Of a stretch of DNA of 39,472 nucleotides, positions 16,830 through 23,770 are shown one piece after another; within the stretch, counting starts at the first letter, position 1; every line of letters begins with the position of its first letter. A program made the translations under genes and the position numbers. The stretch is taken from the NCBI GenBank assembly GCA_001803235.1, contig MHBL01000490.1:1-39472 (forward strand), given 5' to 3'. Below the pieces are notes generated by a model. That model ran no database searches. It was not told where the DNA came from and saw only the letters and a program-made list of their open reading frames with translations. This DNA is from Lentisphaerae bacterium RIFOXYA12_64_32 (GTDB taxonomy: Bacteria > Verrucomicrobiota > Lentisphaeria > Oligosphaerales > YB12-FULL-65-16).

Positions 16830-18352
16830 TCACGGGCGCGACCGGTTTCCTGGGCAGCTATATCGCCAGGGAACTGCTGCTGCAAGGGCACATCGTGTAC
16901 GCCCTGGCACGAACGCGGGGCCAGGTTTCGGCACGCGACAGAGTGCTCGACGCCATGCAATTCTGGGACGTTGGCGAGGACGGCACACTCTCCACCGACA
17001 GACTCACGGTGCTTGAGGGAGACGTGGAACGCCAGAACGCCGGCCTCGCCGAGAACCACCTGCACGACATCGCGCAGGACCGCCTCGAACTCCTTCACTG
17101 CGCTGCCTGCACAAGTTTCGCCGCCGCCGATTCGGAACTGTCCGTCAATACCAACGTTCGCGGCGCGCAGAACGTCCTTGACCTCGCCCTGAAAGCCGGC
17201 GCGAAGGCAGTCCACCTGGTGAGCACGGCCTATGTGGCGGGCGACTTCACAGCCCTGTTCTCAGAGACCGACCTGGACGTGGGCCAAGGCTTCCACAACG
17301 TCTACGAAAAAACCAAGTACGAAGCCGAACTCCTCACCCGGCGCTTTTGCATCCGGCACAGTGTGCCACTGAACGTCTTCCGTCCGGGGATTGTCATGGG
17401 CGACTATCTCTGCGGCAAGACGACCGTTTTCAGCGGTTTGTACTCCTACTTCAAGGCGCTTCATCCGCTGCATCAGGAACTGTCACAGCGAGTAGCGGAC
17501 CACGACCCGCTCCTGACGCGATTCGGCATCCGCGAGGGGAACGGTGTCCTCATCCTGCCCTTCCGGTTGGGACTTGACCCGCAAACGCGCAAGAACATCG
17601 TCCCCGTCGATTTCGTTGCCCGGGCGATCGCGGCCGTGATCGCCGAGGAAACCGTCGGGACCAGGACATTTCACCTCACCAACCCCAACCCGCCCACCTT
17701 CTCGTGGCTGAACACCCAGATCCACCAGGGCCTGCGCATCGATGGCATCCAATTGGTCCCCGATGCCGACTTCGACGCCCACAAACCGAACCGCTTCGAG
17801 CGTCTGCTGAATCACGCCATCGCCGTTTACAGACCCTACTTAACCGCGGAACCTAACTTCGCCTGTACCGCCACCGTCAAGGAACTGGCACGACTCGGTG
17901 TCGCCTTCCCGGAACTGGACAAGCACTACTTCCTCCGTCTCGTGCGATATGCGATGGCGACGGACTTCGGCAAACAGCGCAGCACCCGCTACATGTCCAC
18001 AGGCGCCGCCTTCCTCCAGGCTCTCAGGCAGAAGGTCGGCAGCACCATGATCCCCAACCTGAAAACCTTGAACGCACAGTTCTCGATCAAATTGCTCGGA
18101 ACCGGCAAGACGTTGTACTTGCAGATCCAAAACGGCATATTGGCGGAATTCCGCGAAGACGCTCCTCGTACGAGCCCATTCGAATTCGCCCTTAGCGTGC
18201 AGACTCTGGAAGAACTCGTGCGGCGGGAGGTTACACCCCAGGGCGCATTCTTCCAAAAACGCATTCAGATAACGGGTGACATCGGCAAAGCCTTGACCCT
18301 GGCGCCCATCTTCAACGACTTCTTTGGTCAACTTCAGACGGCAAAACCATGA
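16811..18352 (+). CDS. NAD(P)-dependent thioester-reductase-like protein fused to SCP2 domain
   Basis: A 513-residue fusion. The N-terminal part is an extended short-chain dehydrogenase of the fatty-acyl/thioester reductase type: GATGFLG (9-15) for NAD(P), the active-site stretch HLVSTAYVAG (Ser138/Thr139) and Y165-EKT-K169 as the catalytic YxxxK. Such enzymes reduce an acyl-thioester or acyl-adenylate to an aldehyde or alcohol. The last 100 residues (about 413-513) resemble a sterol carrier protein 2 domain (FALSVQTLEELV then QITGDIGKALTLAPIF), which binds lipids. ATG 16811 has GGAG in front and overlaps the U32 gene by 19 bp; its own stop overlaps the next start as ATGA. The fusion implies that the reduced substrate is a hydrophobic lipid. 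The exact substrate is unknown. Confidence 0.75.
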   Translation: MQKRILITGATGFLGSYIARELLLQGHIVYALARTRGQVSARDRVLDAMQFWDVGEDGTLSTDRLTVLEGDVERQNAGLAENHLHDIAQDRLELLHCAACTSFAAADSELSVNTNVRGAQNVLDLALKAGAKAVHLVSTAYVAGDFTALFSETDLDVGQGFHNVYEKTKYEAELLTRRFCIRHSVPLNVFRPGIVMGDYLCGKTTVFSGLYSYFKALHPLHQELSQRVADHDPLLTRFGIREGNGVLILPFRLGLDPQTRKNIVPVDFVARAIAAVIAEETVGTRTFHLTNPNPPTFSWLNTQIHQGLRIDGIQLVPDADFDAHKPNRFERLLNHAIAVYRPYLTAEPNFACTATVKELARLGVAFPELDKHYFLRLVRYAMATDFGKQRSTRYMSTGAAFLQALRQKVGSTMIPNLKTLNAQFSIKLLGTGKTLYLQIQNGILAEFREDAPRTSPFEFALSVQTLEELVRREVTPQGAFFQKRIQITGDIGKALTLAPIFNDFFGQLQTAKP

Positions 18353-19449
18353 AAAGAGCACCGTGGTTTGGCAGGGCTGTGGAATCATGGCTGCAGGAAG
18401 TGCTGGCGGTTCATTTTGACCCGGCCCAAGGCACGCCCTATTGGCTCAAGCGCGAGAAGGAGTTGGGCATTTCCGTCCTGCGCCAAGTGCGCTCCGTTGC
18501 CGATCTGAAGGTGTTCGGCCCCATGCCGGAACGGGACTTGGCGGACACGCCCTTGGAACAGTTCATTCCCGCCGCTCTCCTGCGGACGAAGAAACGCCTC
18601 ATCGTCTGCGAAACCGCCGGGACTGCCGGGAACCCCAAAGTGACTGCCTATCTTGACTCCGAGTTCCGGTATGCGTTCCCCGAATTCTTTGCCTATGTGG
18701 CCCGGGAAAGACGGTTCCCCATCGGCGTGAACTGGGCGTTCATTGGCCCGTCAGGGCCGCATATCATCTTCAAGTCCGCCCAGACCATGGCACGCGCCCT
18801 GTCCTCCATGGAACCGTTCGCCGTGGACTTCGATCCCAGGTGGATAAAGAAGATGGAACCGGGGTCCGCCGGGTTTGAGCGATACAAACGCCATGTCCTG
18901 GAGCAGGCGCTGCGGATCTTCCACACCCAAGAGGTGGGCGTTTTGTTTACCACACCCCCACTGGCCCTCGATCTCGCCCACACTCTGCCCGCGCCGACCC
19001 GGCAGCGGGTCAGGGGAATACACTTGGGCGGGCTGCCCTTGTCCCCTGCGGATTACCAGGCAATCCAGGCGAACTTCCCCAACGCGGTCGTCATCCCGGG
19101 ATACGGCAATACCCTCTTCGGGCTGACCCTCGAACTTACACCGTCGCGGGATGGTTCCATATGCTACTTCCCGCCCGGCCCCAGACTGGTCCTGAAGGTG
19201 GTCCCGCAGCAGGATGACGCCGCGCCGGGAGACCGTATCGGAAGAGAAGTTCCGGTCGGCGACAGGGGCCAGGTCATGTTCCACCGGTTGGACAAGTGCT
19301 GCTTTATTCCGAACATGCTGGAAAGGGACGAAGCGCAAAGAGTCAGGATGCCCGAGCCATGGAAGGCTCTTGGCCTCTGCTCTGACGGGGTCAAGGACCC
19401 CGGGCCGTCGCTCAAGAATGGAGTTCCGATCCGGGAAGGACTCTACTGA
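18349..19449 (+). CDS. PaaK/LuxE-like adenylate-forming enzyme lacking the C-terminal lid
   Basis: A 366-residue member of the adenylate-forming superfamily, closest in layout to phenylacetate-CoA ligase or LuxE acyl-protein synthetase. The phosphate-binding loop reads ETAGTAGNPK (88-97), close to the usual SGTTGxPK. HLGGLPLSP and GYGNTLFGL correspond to the A4 and A5 motifs, and a PVGDRGQVMFHRLDK stretch stands in for the usual (Y/F)RTGD region. The protein ends soon after, so the small C-terminal lid domain is missing, as in LuxE. It probably activates a carboxylic acid as acyl-AMP for the neighbouring reductase. Start and stop overlap both neighbours (ATGA; TGATG). The Thr-to-Ala change in the loop is unusual, so activity needs testing. 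Confidence 0.7.
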   Translation: MKRAPWFGRAVESWLQEVLAVHFDPAQGTPYWLKREKELGISVLRQVRSVADLKVFGPMPERDLADTPLEQFIPAALLRTKKRLIVCETAGTAGNPKVTAYLDSEFRYAFPEFFAYVARERRFPIGVNWAFIGPSGPHIIFKSAQTMARALSSMEPFAVDFDPRWIKKMEPGSAGFERYKRHVLEQALRIFHTQEVGVLFTTPPLALDLAHTLPAPTRQRVRGIHLGGLPLSPADYQAIQANFPNAVVIPGYGNTLFGLTLELTPSRDGSICYFPPGPRLVLKVVPQQDDAAPGDRIGREVPVGDRGQVMFHRLDKCCFIPNMLERDEAQRVRMPEPWKALGLCSDGVKDPGPSLKNGVPIREGLY

Positions 19450-20057
19450 TGAAGACGCTCGTACGATCGAGAATACTCGTCGCACTCGGGGTCATCTGCT
19501 GCGTCGCTTCTGCCGTGGCGGCTGGCGACCGGCATGATGGGGCGCTCCACTTCGATTTCATCAACAGCGAAAGCAAGATCCAGTTCCTTGCCGACTCCAC
19601 GCTGCATTCTTTCTCCGGTGTGGCAAAGGAGTTCACCGGCTTTGCCGAAGCTGCGGTAGAGAACCTTGAGGCAACGGCAAAGGGTCGGCTCCAAGTCACC
19701 GTCAAGTCACTCACCACAGATCATGCGAAGAGAGACTCCTTCATGATGGAGGACCTCGCCGAACCCAATTACCCTGCCATCGTTTTCGCCCTGACCGGGG
19801 TGAAGGTCGTCTCCTCGAGTCCGGACCAGAGGACGGCAGAGATGGAACTTGCGGGGACTTTGGATCTGCATGGCAAGTCCAAACTGATCAGCATCCCGGT
19901 CCACGTCGAGTTGCGCGATGGGAAGTTGTGTATCGCTGGCCGAACCGACCTCTCCCTTGCTGACTTCGCCATCGTTCCGCATTCGTTCCTCTTCCTGAAG
20001 GTCAAAGACAAGGTGACCGTGGAATTTGAAGTGGTCGCGGCTCCGCGCACACCGTGA
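19449..20057 (+). CDS. Secreted YceI-like polyisoprenoid-binding protein
   Basis: A 202-residue exported protein. Residues 1-25 form a signal peptide (hydrophobic ILVALGVICCVASAVA). The mature part shows the YceI lipocalin-like barrel pattern: DFINSESKIQFLADSTLHSFSGVAKEF in place of the usual xxSxVxFxxxHxxxxxxGxF, then RDSFMMEDLAEPNYPAIVF, and GTLDLHGKSKLISIPVHV, the common LTLHGxTKxVxxPV strand. YceI proteins bind long isoprenoid chains such as ubiquinone in the periplasm. Its start overlaps the previous stop by 1 bp (TGATG). In this operon it is likely to carry the product or precursor across the periplasm. Family confidence is good; the ligand is inferred. Confidence 0.8.
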   Translation: MKTLVRSRILVALGVICCVASAVAAGDRHDGALHFDFINSESKIQFLADSTLHSFSGVAKEFTGFAEAAVENLEATAKGRLQVTVKSLTTDHAKRDSFMMEDLAEPNYPAIVFALTGVKVVSSSPDQRTAEMELAGTLDLHGKSKLISIPVHVELRDGKLCIAGRTDLSLADFAIVPHSFLFLKVKDKVTVEFEVVAAPRTP

Positions 20058-20068
20058 AAGGGAACTGA

Positions 20069-20743
20069 GTGTTTACCGAGAAGGTCAATCTCCAATCGTC
20101 GGCTAACCTGCTGATCGAGGGGCTTCTGGACTATGACGAGTCACGCCGCCCTGATCACGTCCTTCTCCTCTTTGCCCCGCATCCAAAGCTCGGGGGCGAC
20201 ATGGAGAACAACGTTCTGCGCGGCTTGGCCCGGGACTTGCCCCCGGAAGGCATCTGCACCCTCAGGTTCAACTACCGAGGCGTAGGCAACAGTGAGCGAC
20301 CGGATCCGGACGTGGCTGCGTACGACTACTGGGAACGCCTCGACGAAAGCAACGACTACCACGACATTCTTGCGGACGGGATCGATATCCTCAGGTACGC
20401 CGAAAAGTTCGCCCCGGGCGCACGAGTCTCCATGCTCGGGTACTCGTTCGGGGCCAAGATCATAGAGGGCGTATGCCGGACCGTCCAACCCCAGGCGGTG
20501 ATTGCCATCGCCGCACCGCTGAACCGGGATGATTTCCGCGGCCTGGCCGAGCTTCCTTGCCGCAAACTCTTCCTGTGGGGTAACGAGGATTTTGCCACCA
20601 CGCCGGAGCAGGTGCGCGCGTTCACCGACATTGCCCTTGCGCCGAAGGACATTGTCGTGATCCCGGGTCAGGACCATTTCTTCAGGGAATACGAACCGCA
20701 ACTGGCCCTCCAGGTACGCGACTTCATGAGGCGCCATGATTGA
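20069..20743 (+). CDS. Alpha/beta hydrolase (COG2945-like)
   Basis: A 224-residue cytoplasmic serine hydrolase of the small esterase/thioesterase type. FNYRGVGNSE (67-76) is the oxyanion-side loop, GYSFG holds the nucleophile Ser126, GNEDFAT gives the acid Asp174, and GQDHFF gives His203, so the triad is complete. FAPHPKLGGDMENNVL at the start is the usual HPxxGGxMxN motif of this subgroup. The start is GTG 20069 with AAAGGGA upstream. The gene overlaps the ABC ATPase start by 8 bp. In the operon it could release the finished acyl product or edit a misloaded one; both are inference. Confidence 0.85.
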   Translation: MFTEKVNLQSSANLLIEGLLDYDESRRPDHVLLLFAPHPKLGGDMENNVLRGLARDLPPEGICTLRFNYRGVGNSERPDPDVAAYDYWERLDESNDYHDILADGIDILRYAEKFAPGARVSMLGYSFGAKIIEGVCRTVQPQAVIAIAAPLNRDDFRGLAELPCRKLFLWGNEDFATTPEQVRAFTDIALAPKDIVVIPGQDHFFREYEPQLALQVRDFMRRHD

Positions 20744-21464
20744 AATCCGAAACCTGACCAAGAATTACGGCGCCACGCCGGCTCTGAAGGGCGTGTCACT
20801 CGCCATCCCCGCGGGACAGATATTCGGGCTGCTGGGGCCGAATGGTGCCGGGAAGACGACTCTGATCTCCATTCTTGCCGGATACCTCACGCCGACAACG
20901 GGCGAGTGCCTCTTCCACGGGAAGAGTCTCACCGAACAGCCCCAAGAGGTCAAGTACCTGATCGGCCTCGCACCCCAGGAGATCTCGCTCTATTCTGCGT
21001 TGACAGCCGAGGAAAACCTGACCTTCTTCGGCCGAATGTACGGACTGTCAGGAACACGCTTGCACCAAAGGGCAACCGATCTGTTGGAATTCGCCGGACT
21101 GAGCGACCGCAAAGGCGAGATTGTCGGGAACTACTCCGGGGGAATGAAGCGGCGCCTGAACCTGGTTTGTGCGTTGATGCACAGCCCGGAATACCTCTTC
21201 CTCGATGAACCGACCGTCGGCGTCGACCCGCAGTCCAGGGAGCGCCTTTTCCAGAACATCCTCAAGTTGCGGGACGCCGGGACCAGCATCCTTTACACCA
21301 CGCACTATATCGAAGAAGCCGAGAAACTCTGCGACCTGATCGCCATCATGGATGAAGGCAAGGTCCTGGTCACTGGCACGAAAGCCGACTTGATGGCCCG
21401 CTTCCAGTCGCCAAACCTTGAAGCGCTCTTTCTGAAACTCACCGGCAAGGAACTGCGAGATTGA
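20736..21464 (+). CDS. ABC transporter ATP-binding protein
   Basis: A 242-residue ATPase of an ABC-2 type exporter. All motifs are intact: Walker A GPNGAGKTT (34-42), Q-loop LAPQEISLY, signature NYSGGMKRR (132-140), Walker B YLFLDEPT (153-160) with the following VGVD D-loop, and switch histidine TTHYIEEAE (His190). Length is typical of single-domain DrrA/CcmA-like subunits. It starts inside the hydrolase gene and its stop overlaps the permease start, so the exporter is built with the biosynthetic enzymes. It should power export of the operon's product. Confidence 0.95.
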   Translation: MIEIRNLTKNYGATPALKGVSLAIPAGQIFGLLGPNGAGKTTLISILAGYLTPTTGECLFHGKSLTEQPQEVKYLIGLAPQEISLYSALTAEENLTFFGRMYGLSGTRLHQRATDLLEFAGLSDRKGEIVGNYSGGMKRRLNLVCALMHSPEYLFLDEPTVGVDPQSRERLFQNILKLRDAGTSILYTTHYIEEAEKLCDLIAIMDEGKVLVTGTKADLMARFQSPNLEALFLKLTGKELRD

Positions 21465-22594
21465 GAAAACTTCTCTTTATCGCTTTGAAGGAGTTCAGGC
21501 TGCTCGCGCGCGATCGTCCGGCGCTGTTCATGATGATTGCCGTCCCGATCGCTGTGATCACGGTCGTGGGGACTGCTCTGGGCGGTTTCTACGGCAGGAA
21601 CAGCGACTTTCTCAAAATCCGTCTCCCGGTTGTGAACCAGGACAAGGGGGAGTTCTCCCGCTCCTTCATCGAGAACTTGAGGGAGAGCAAGAGCCTGCAG
21701 GTGGAAGAGGTCGAATACGACCAAGCCGTCCGGTTGGTGCGCGACACGAACGAGGCCGCCGCGGCCATTGTCATTTCAAAAGGGTTCAGCACCAGCTATG
21801 CCGGCGGAACGCCCTTCAGGATAGAGGTGCTGACAGACCCGGCCAAAGGGCTTGAGGTCGTTTCCGCCCGGGAACTTGTCAATGCCGCCGCCATGCGACT
21901 CCTGCTGAAAATGATTCCGCCCCCCCTCGGAAAGGTTCACGTCGAGATCACCGAACAAAATCTGACGGGGATCAAGGGCAATATCGGATCCTTCGACCAG
22001 AACGTGCCAGGCTTCAGCGTCATGTTCATCATGTTTGGCCTGCTCATCGGGTTCTCCGAAGGCATCTTCAGAGAGAGAGATGAAGACCACACCCTGAAAA
22101 GACTGCTGATCGCGCCGGTCTCCAGGAGCGCCATCCTGGGCGGACAGTTCCTGGCCCGAATGACCATCGGCGTCTTCCAGATGATCGTTCTGTTCGCCTT
22201 CGGATACTTCGCCTTCGCAGTTTCGATCGGGAATTCTCTGTTCGGCCTCTTCCTCACCATCATCGGGGTGTCATTCTCAGCCACCAGCATCGGACTCCTG
22301 GTCTCAGCCCTTTCACGCTCCAGAGAGCAGGTAAGGTCCCTGGGAACGTTTGTGATCCTGACGATGGCCTCCCTCGGCGGGTGCTGGTGGCCCCTGTTCA
22401 TCGAACCCCAATGGATGCAGAAGCTCGCCTTCCTCGCTATGCCCGCATGGGCCATGGACTGCTTTTTCGATCTGATGTTGCGCGGTAAGACATTGGCGGA
22501 GATCCTCTACCCGCTCGCGGGCCTTTACCTCTACGGGGCTGTGACGCTCTTGCTGGGGCTGAAGCTGTTCCGACTCAGGCCCGCGGATGCGTAG
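21461..22594 (+). CDS. ABC-2 type exporter permease
   Basis: A 377-residue membrane subunit. It begins with a TTG codon that overlaps the ATPase stop (TTGA), so the start is set by coupling. One membrane span near residues 20-42 (ALFMMIAVPIAVITVVG) is followed by a large outside domain of about 150 residues, then five or six spans in the C-terminal half beginning near FSVMFIMFGLLIGFSEGIF. The ERDEDHTLKRLLIAPVSRSAIL loop is the family signature that contacts the ATPase. This is the YhhJ/DrrB-like class, whose members export drugs and lipids. It is the last gene of the operon; a convergent gene follows after 94 bp. Confidence 0.9.
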   Translation: MRKLLFIALKEFRLLARDRPALFMMIAVPIAVITVVGTALGGFYGRNSDFLKIRLPVVNQDKGEFSRSFIENLRESKSLQVEEVEYDQAVRLVRDTNEAAAAIVISKGFSTSYAGGTPFRIEVLTDPAKGLEVVSARELVNAAAMRLLLKMIPPPLGKVHVEITEQNLTGIKGNIGSFDQNVPGFSVMFIMFGLLIGFSEGIFRERDEDHTLKRLLIAPVSRSAILGGQFLARMTIGVFQMIVLFAFGYFAFAVSIGNSLFGLFLTIIGVSFSATSIGLLVSALSRSREQVRSLGTFVILTMASLGGCWWPLFIEPQWMQKLAFLAMPAWAMDCFFDLMLRGKTLAEILYPLAGLYLYGAVTLLLGLKLFRLRPADA

Positions 22595-22688
22595 AGTCAT
22601 GGGGGCCGCCTGTGCGCCAGACGGTCTCAACGTCGCGATTGCAGCCCCAGGCTTCCCCCGCAAGGAGGCTGACCGTCCACCCACTCGG

Positions 22689-23480
22689 TCACCAGTCCCA
22701 TTTCTCCCGCTGGGCCAGGACATTGAACGCTTCCATCACACCGTCGCAGCAGAGCATCCTGCCCACCCCCCCGGAACCCGCCGCCACATGCGCCTTGAGC
22801 TTCTCGTGCGCGTTGCCCGGACAAAGACCGTACTTGGCCGCGTGCGACTGCATCATGGCAATGTCCGCCGGCTCATCGCCCGCGGCCACCACGGCGTCTG
22901 GCGGTATCCCACTGATCCGCAATGCCTCGCAGAGATTCTTGTCCTTGCCCAGGATCGCCGGGTACACGATCAATCGCGCGGGGTTGGCCATGAGTTCCCA
23001 TAGCAACTCCATACCGGCCCAGTCCTGCCGCGCCGCAAACGTCCGAATCCGCTCCGCGTCCCGCTCGTAGTACTCGAAGTGCAGCCAGTGCCCCCAGAAG
23101 GCGACGACCCGCGGATCAAAGGTCGCGCACAGCGACCGCAGAAGCTTGTAGAACGACTTCTGCTTGACGGCCTCCAGCCGCGCATCCATCAGTCGGTCGA
23201 AGTCGGGGACCGACACCGGTCCATCCTCAGCCCACGTGGCAAGACGCAGCCCGGTACTGCCCATGAGAAATGTCGGCCGACTGCGAACCTTGCTGCCCAG
23301 CACGAGCTGCCACTGGCCGTTCACGTCCCAAGTGCTATTGATCGCCCACTGGCAGCCGCGTAAAGTCAGTCGGTCGAGAAAGTCGGAGAAGTGGTCGGGA
23401 AACCGCCCATATGGCTGGTACCCGCCGCCCAGCGCCGTCCCGTCCAAATCCGTCACAAACAGTCTTGGGAACGTCTGCAT
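22689..23480 (-). CDS. HAD-superfamily phosphatase (Cof/sucrose-phosphatase-like)
   Basis: A 263-residue cytoplasmic hydrolase. Motif I is TDLDGT with nucleophile Asp11 and acid Asp13; motif II is the NSTW stretch in FLDRLTLRGCQWAINSTWDV; a lysine (GKDKNL) serves motif III; motif IV is AAGDEPADIAMM. A C2-type cap lies between motifs II and III. It belongs to the subfamily acting on sugar phosphates. The open frame continues upstream, but ATG 23480 has GGAG eight bases before it and starts at the family's usual distance from motif I. It converges with the exporter operon. Substrate unknown. Confidence 0.8.
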   Translation of the reverse strand: MQTFPRLFVTDLDGTALGGGYQPYGRFPDHFSDFLDRLTLRGCQWAINSTWDVNGQWQLVLGSKVRSRPTFLMGSTGLRLATWAEDGPVSVPDFDRLMDARLEAVKQKSFYKLLRSLCATFDPRVVAFWGHWLHFEYYERDAERIRTFAARQDWAGMELLWELMANPARLIVYPAILGKDKNLCEALRISGIPPDAVVAAGDEPADIAMMQSHAAKYGLCPGNAHEKLKAHVAAGSGGVGRMLCCDGVMEAFNVLAQREKWDW

Positions 23481-23529
23481 CCATCGTCTCCTGCAAGTCC
23501 GACTAACATACGCCAGCACCGAGATCGCG

Positions 23530-23690
23530 CTACTTGAACTTGCAGCGGTCGCGCCGGAGTGGCAAGGTAAAGGCGAATGACGCGACAAGGGTGACGGCAA
23601 CAGCCGCGATCCACAGTGCCGTTGGATTCCGGTTCAGGTCAATGCTTCGCGCACAGTAGATTCGGTGGCCTTGCCCATAACGCGAGCGTG
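23530..23690 (-). pseudogene. Possible remnant of a small membrane protein
   Basis: A minus-strand frame without a usable start codon ends at the TAG at 23530-23532. Its last part reads SIDLNRNPTALWIAAVAVT then LVASFAFTLPLRRDRCKFK: a clear membrane span followed by a basic tail, preceded by YGQGHRIYCAR. The composition is more protein-like than the other frames here, yet no ATG or GTG is found in phase upstream. It may be the end of a decayed gene, or chance. The rest of the 23481-23770 gap shows only the GGAGGAGGAG site of the esterase gene. Confidence 0.25.
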
Positions 23691-23770
23691 ATTCTGCCGG
23701 AAGCCCGCCGCCGCCGGACCGATGGCGGCATGGGTCGCGTGAACGATGCCTGCAGGAGGAGGAGTCTCAC

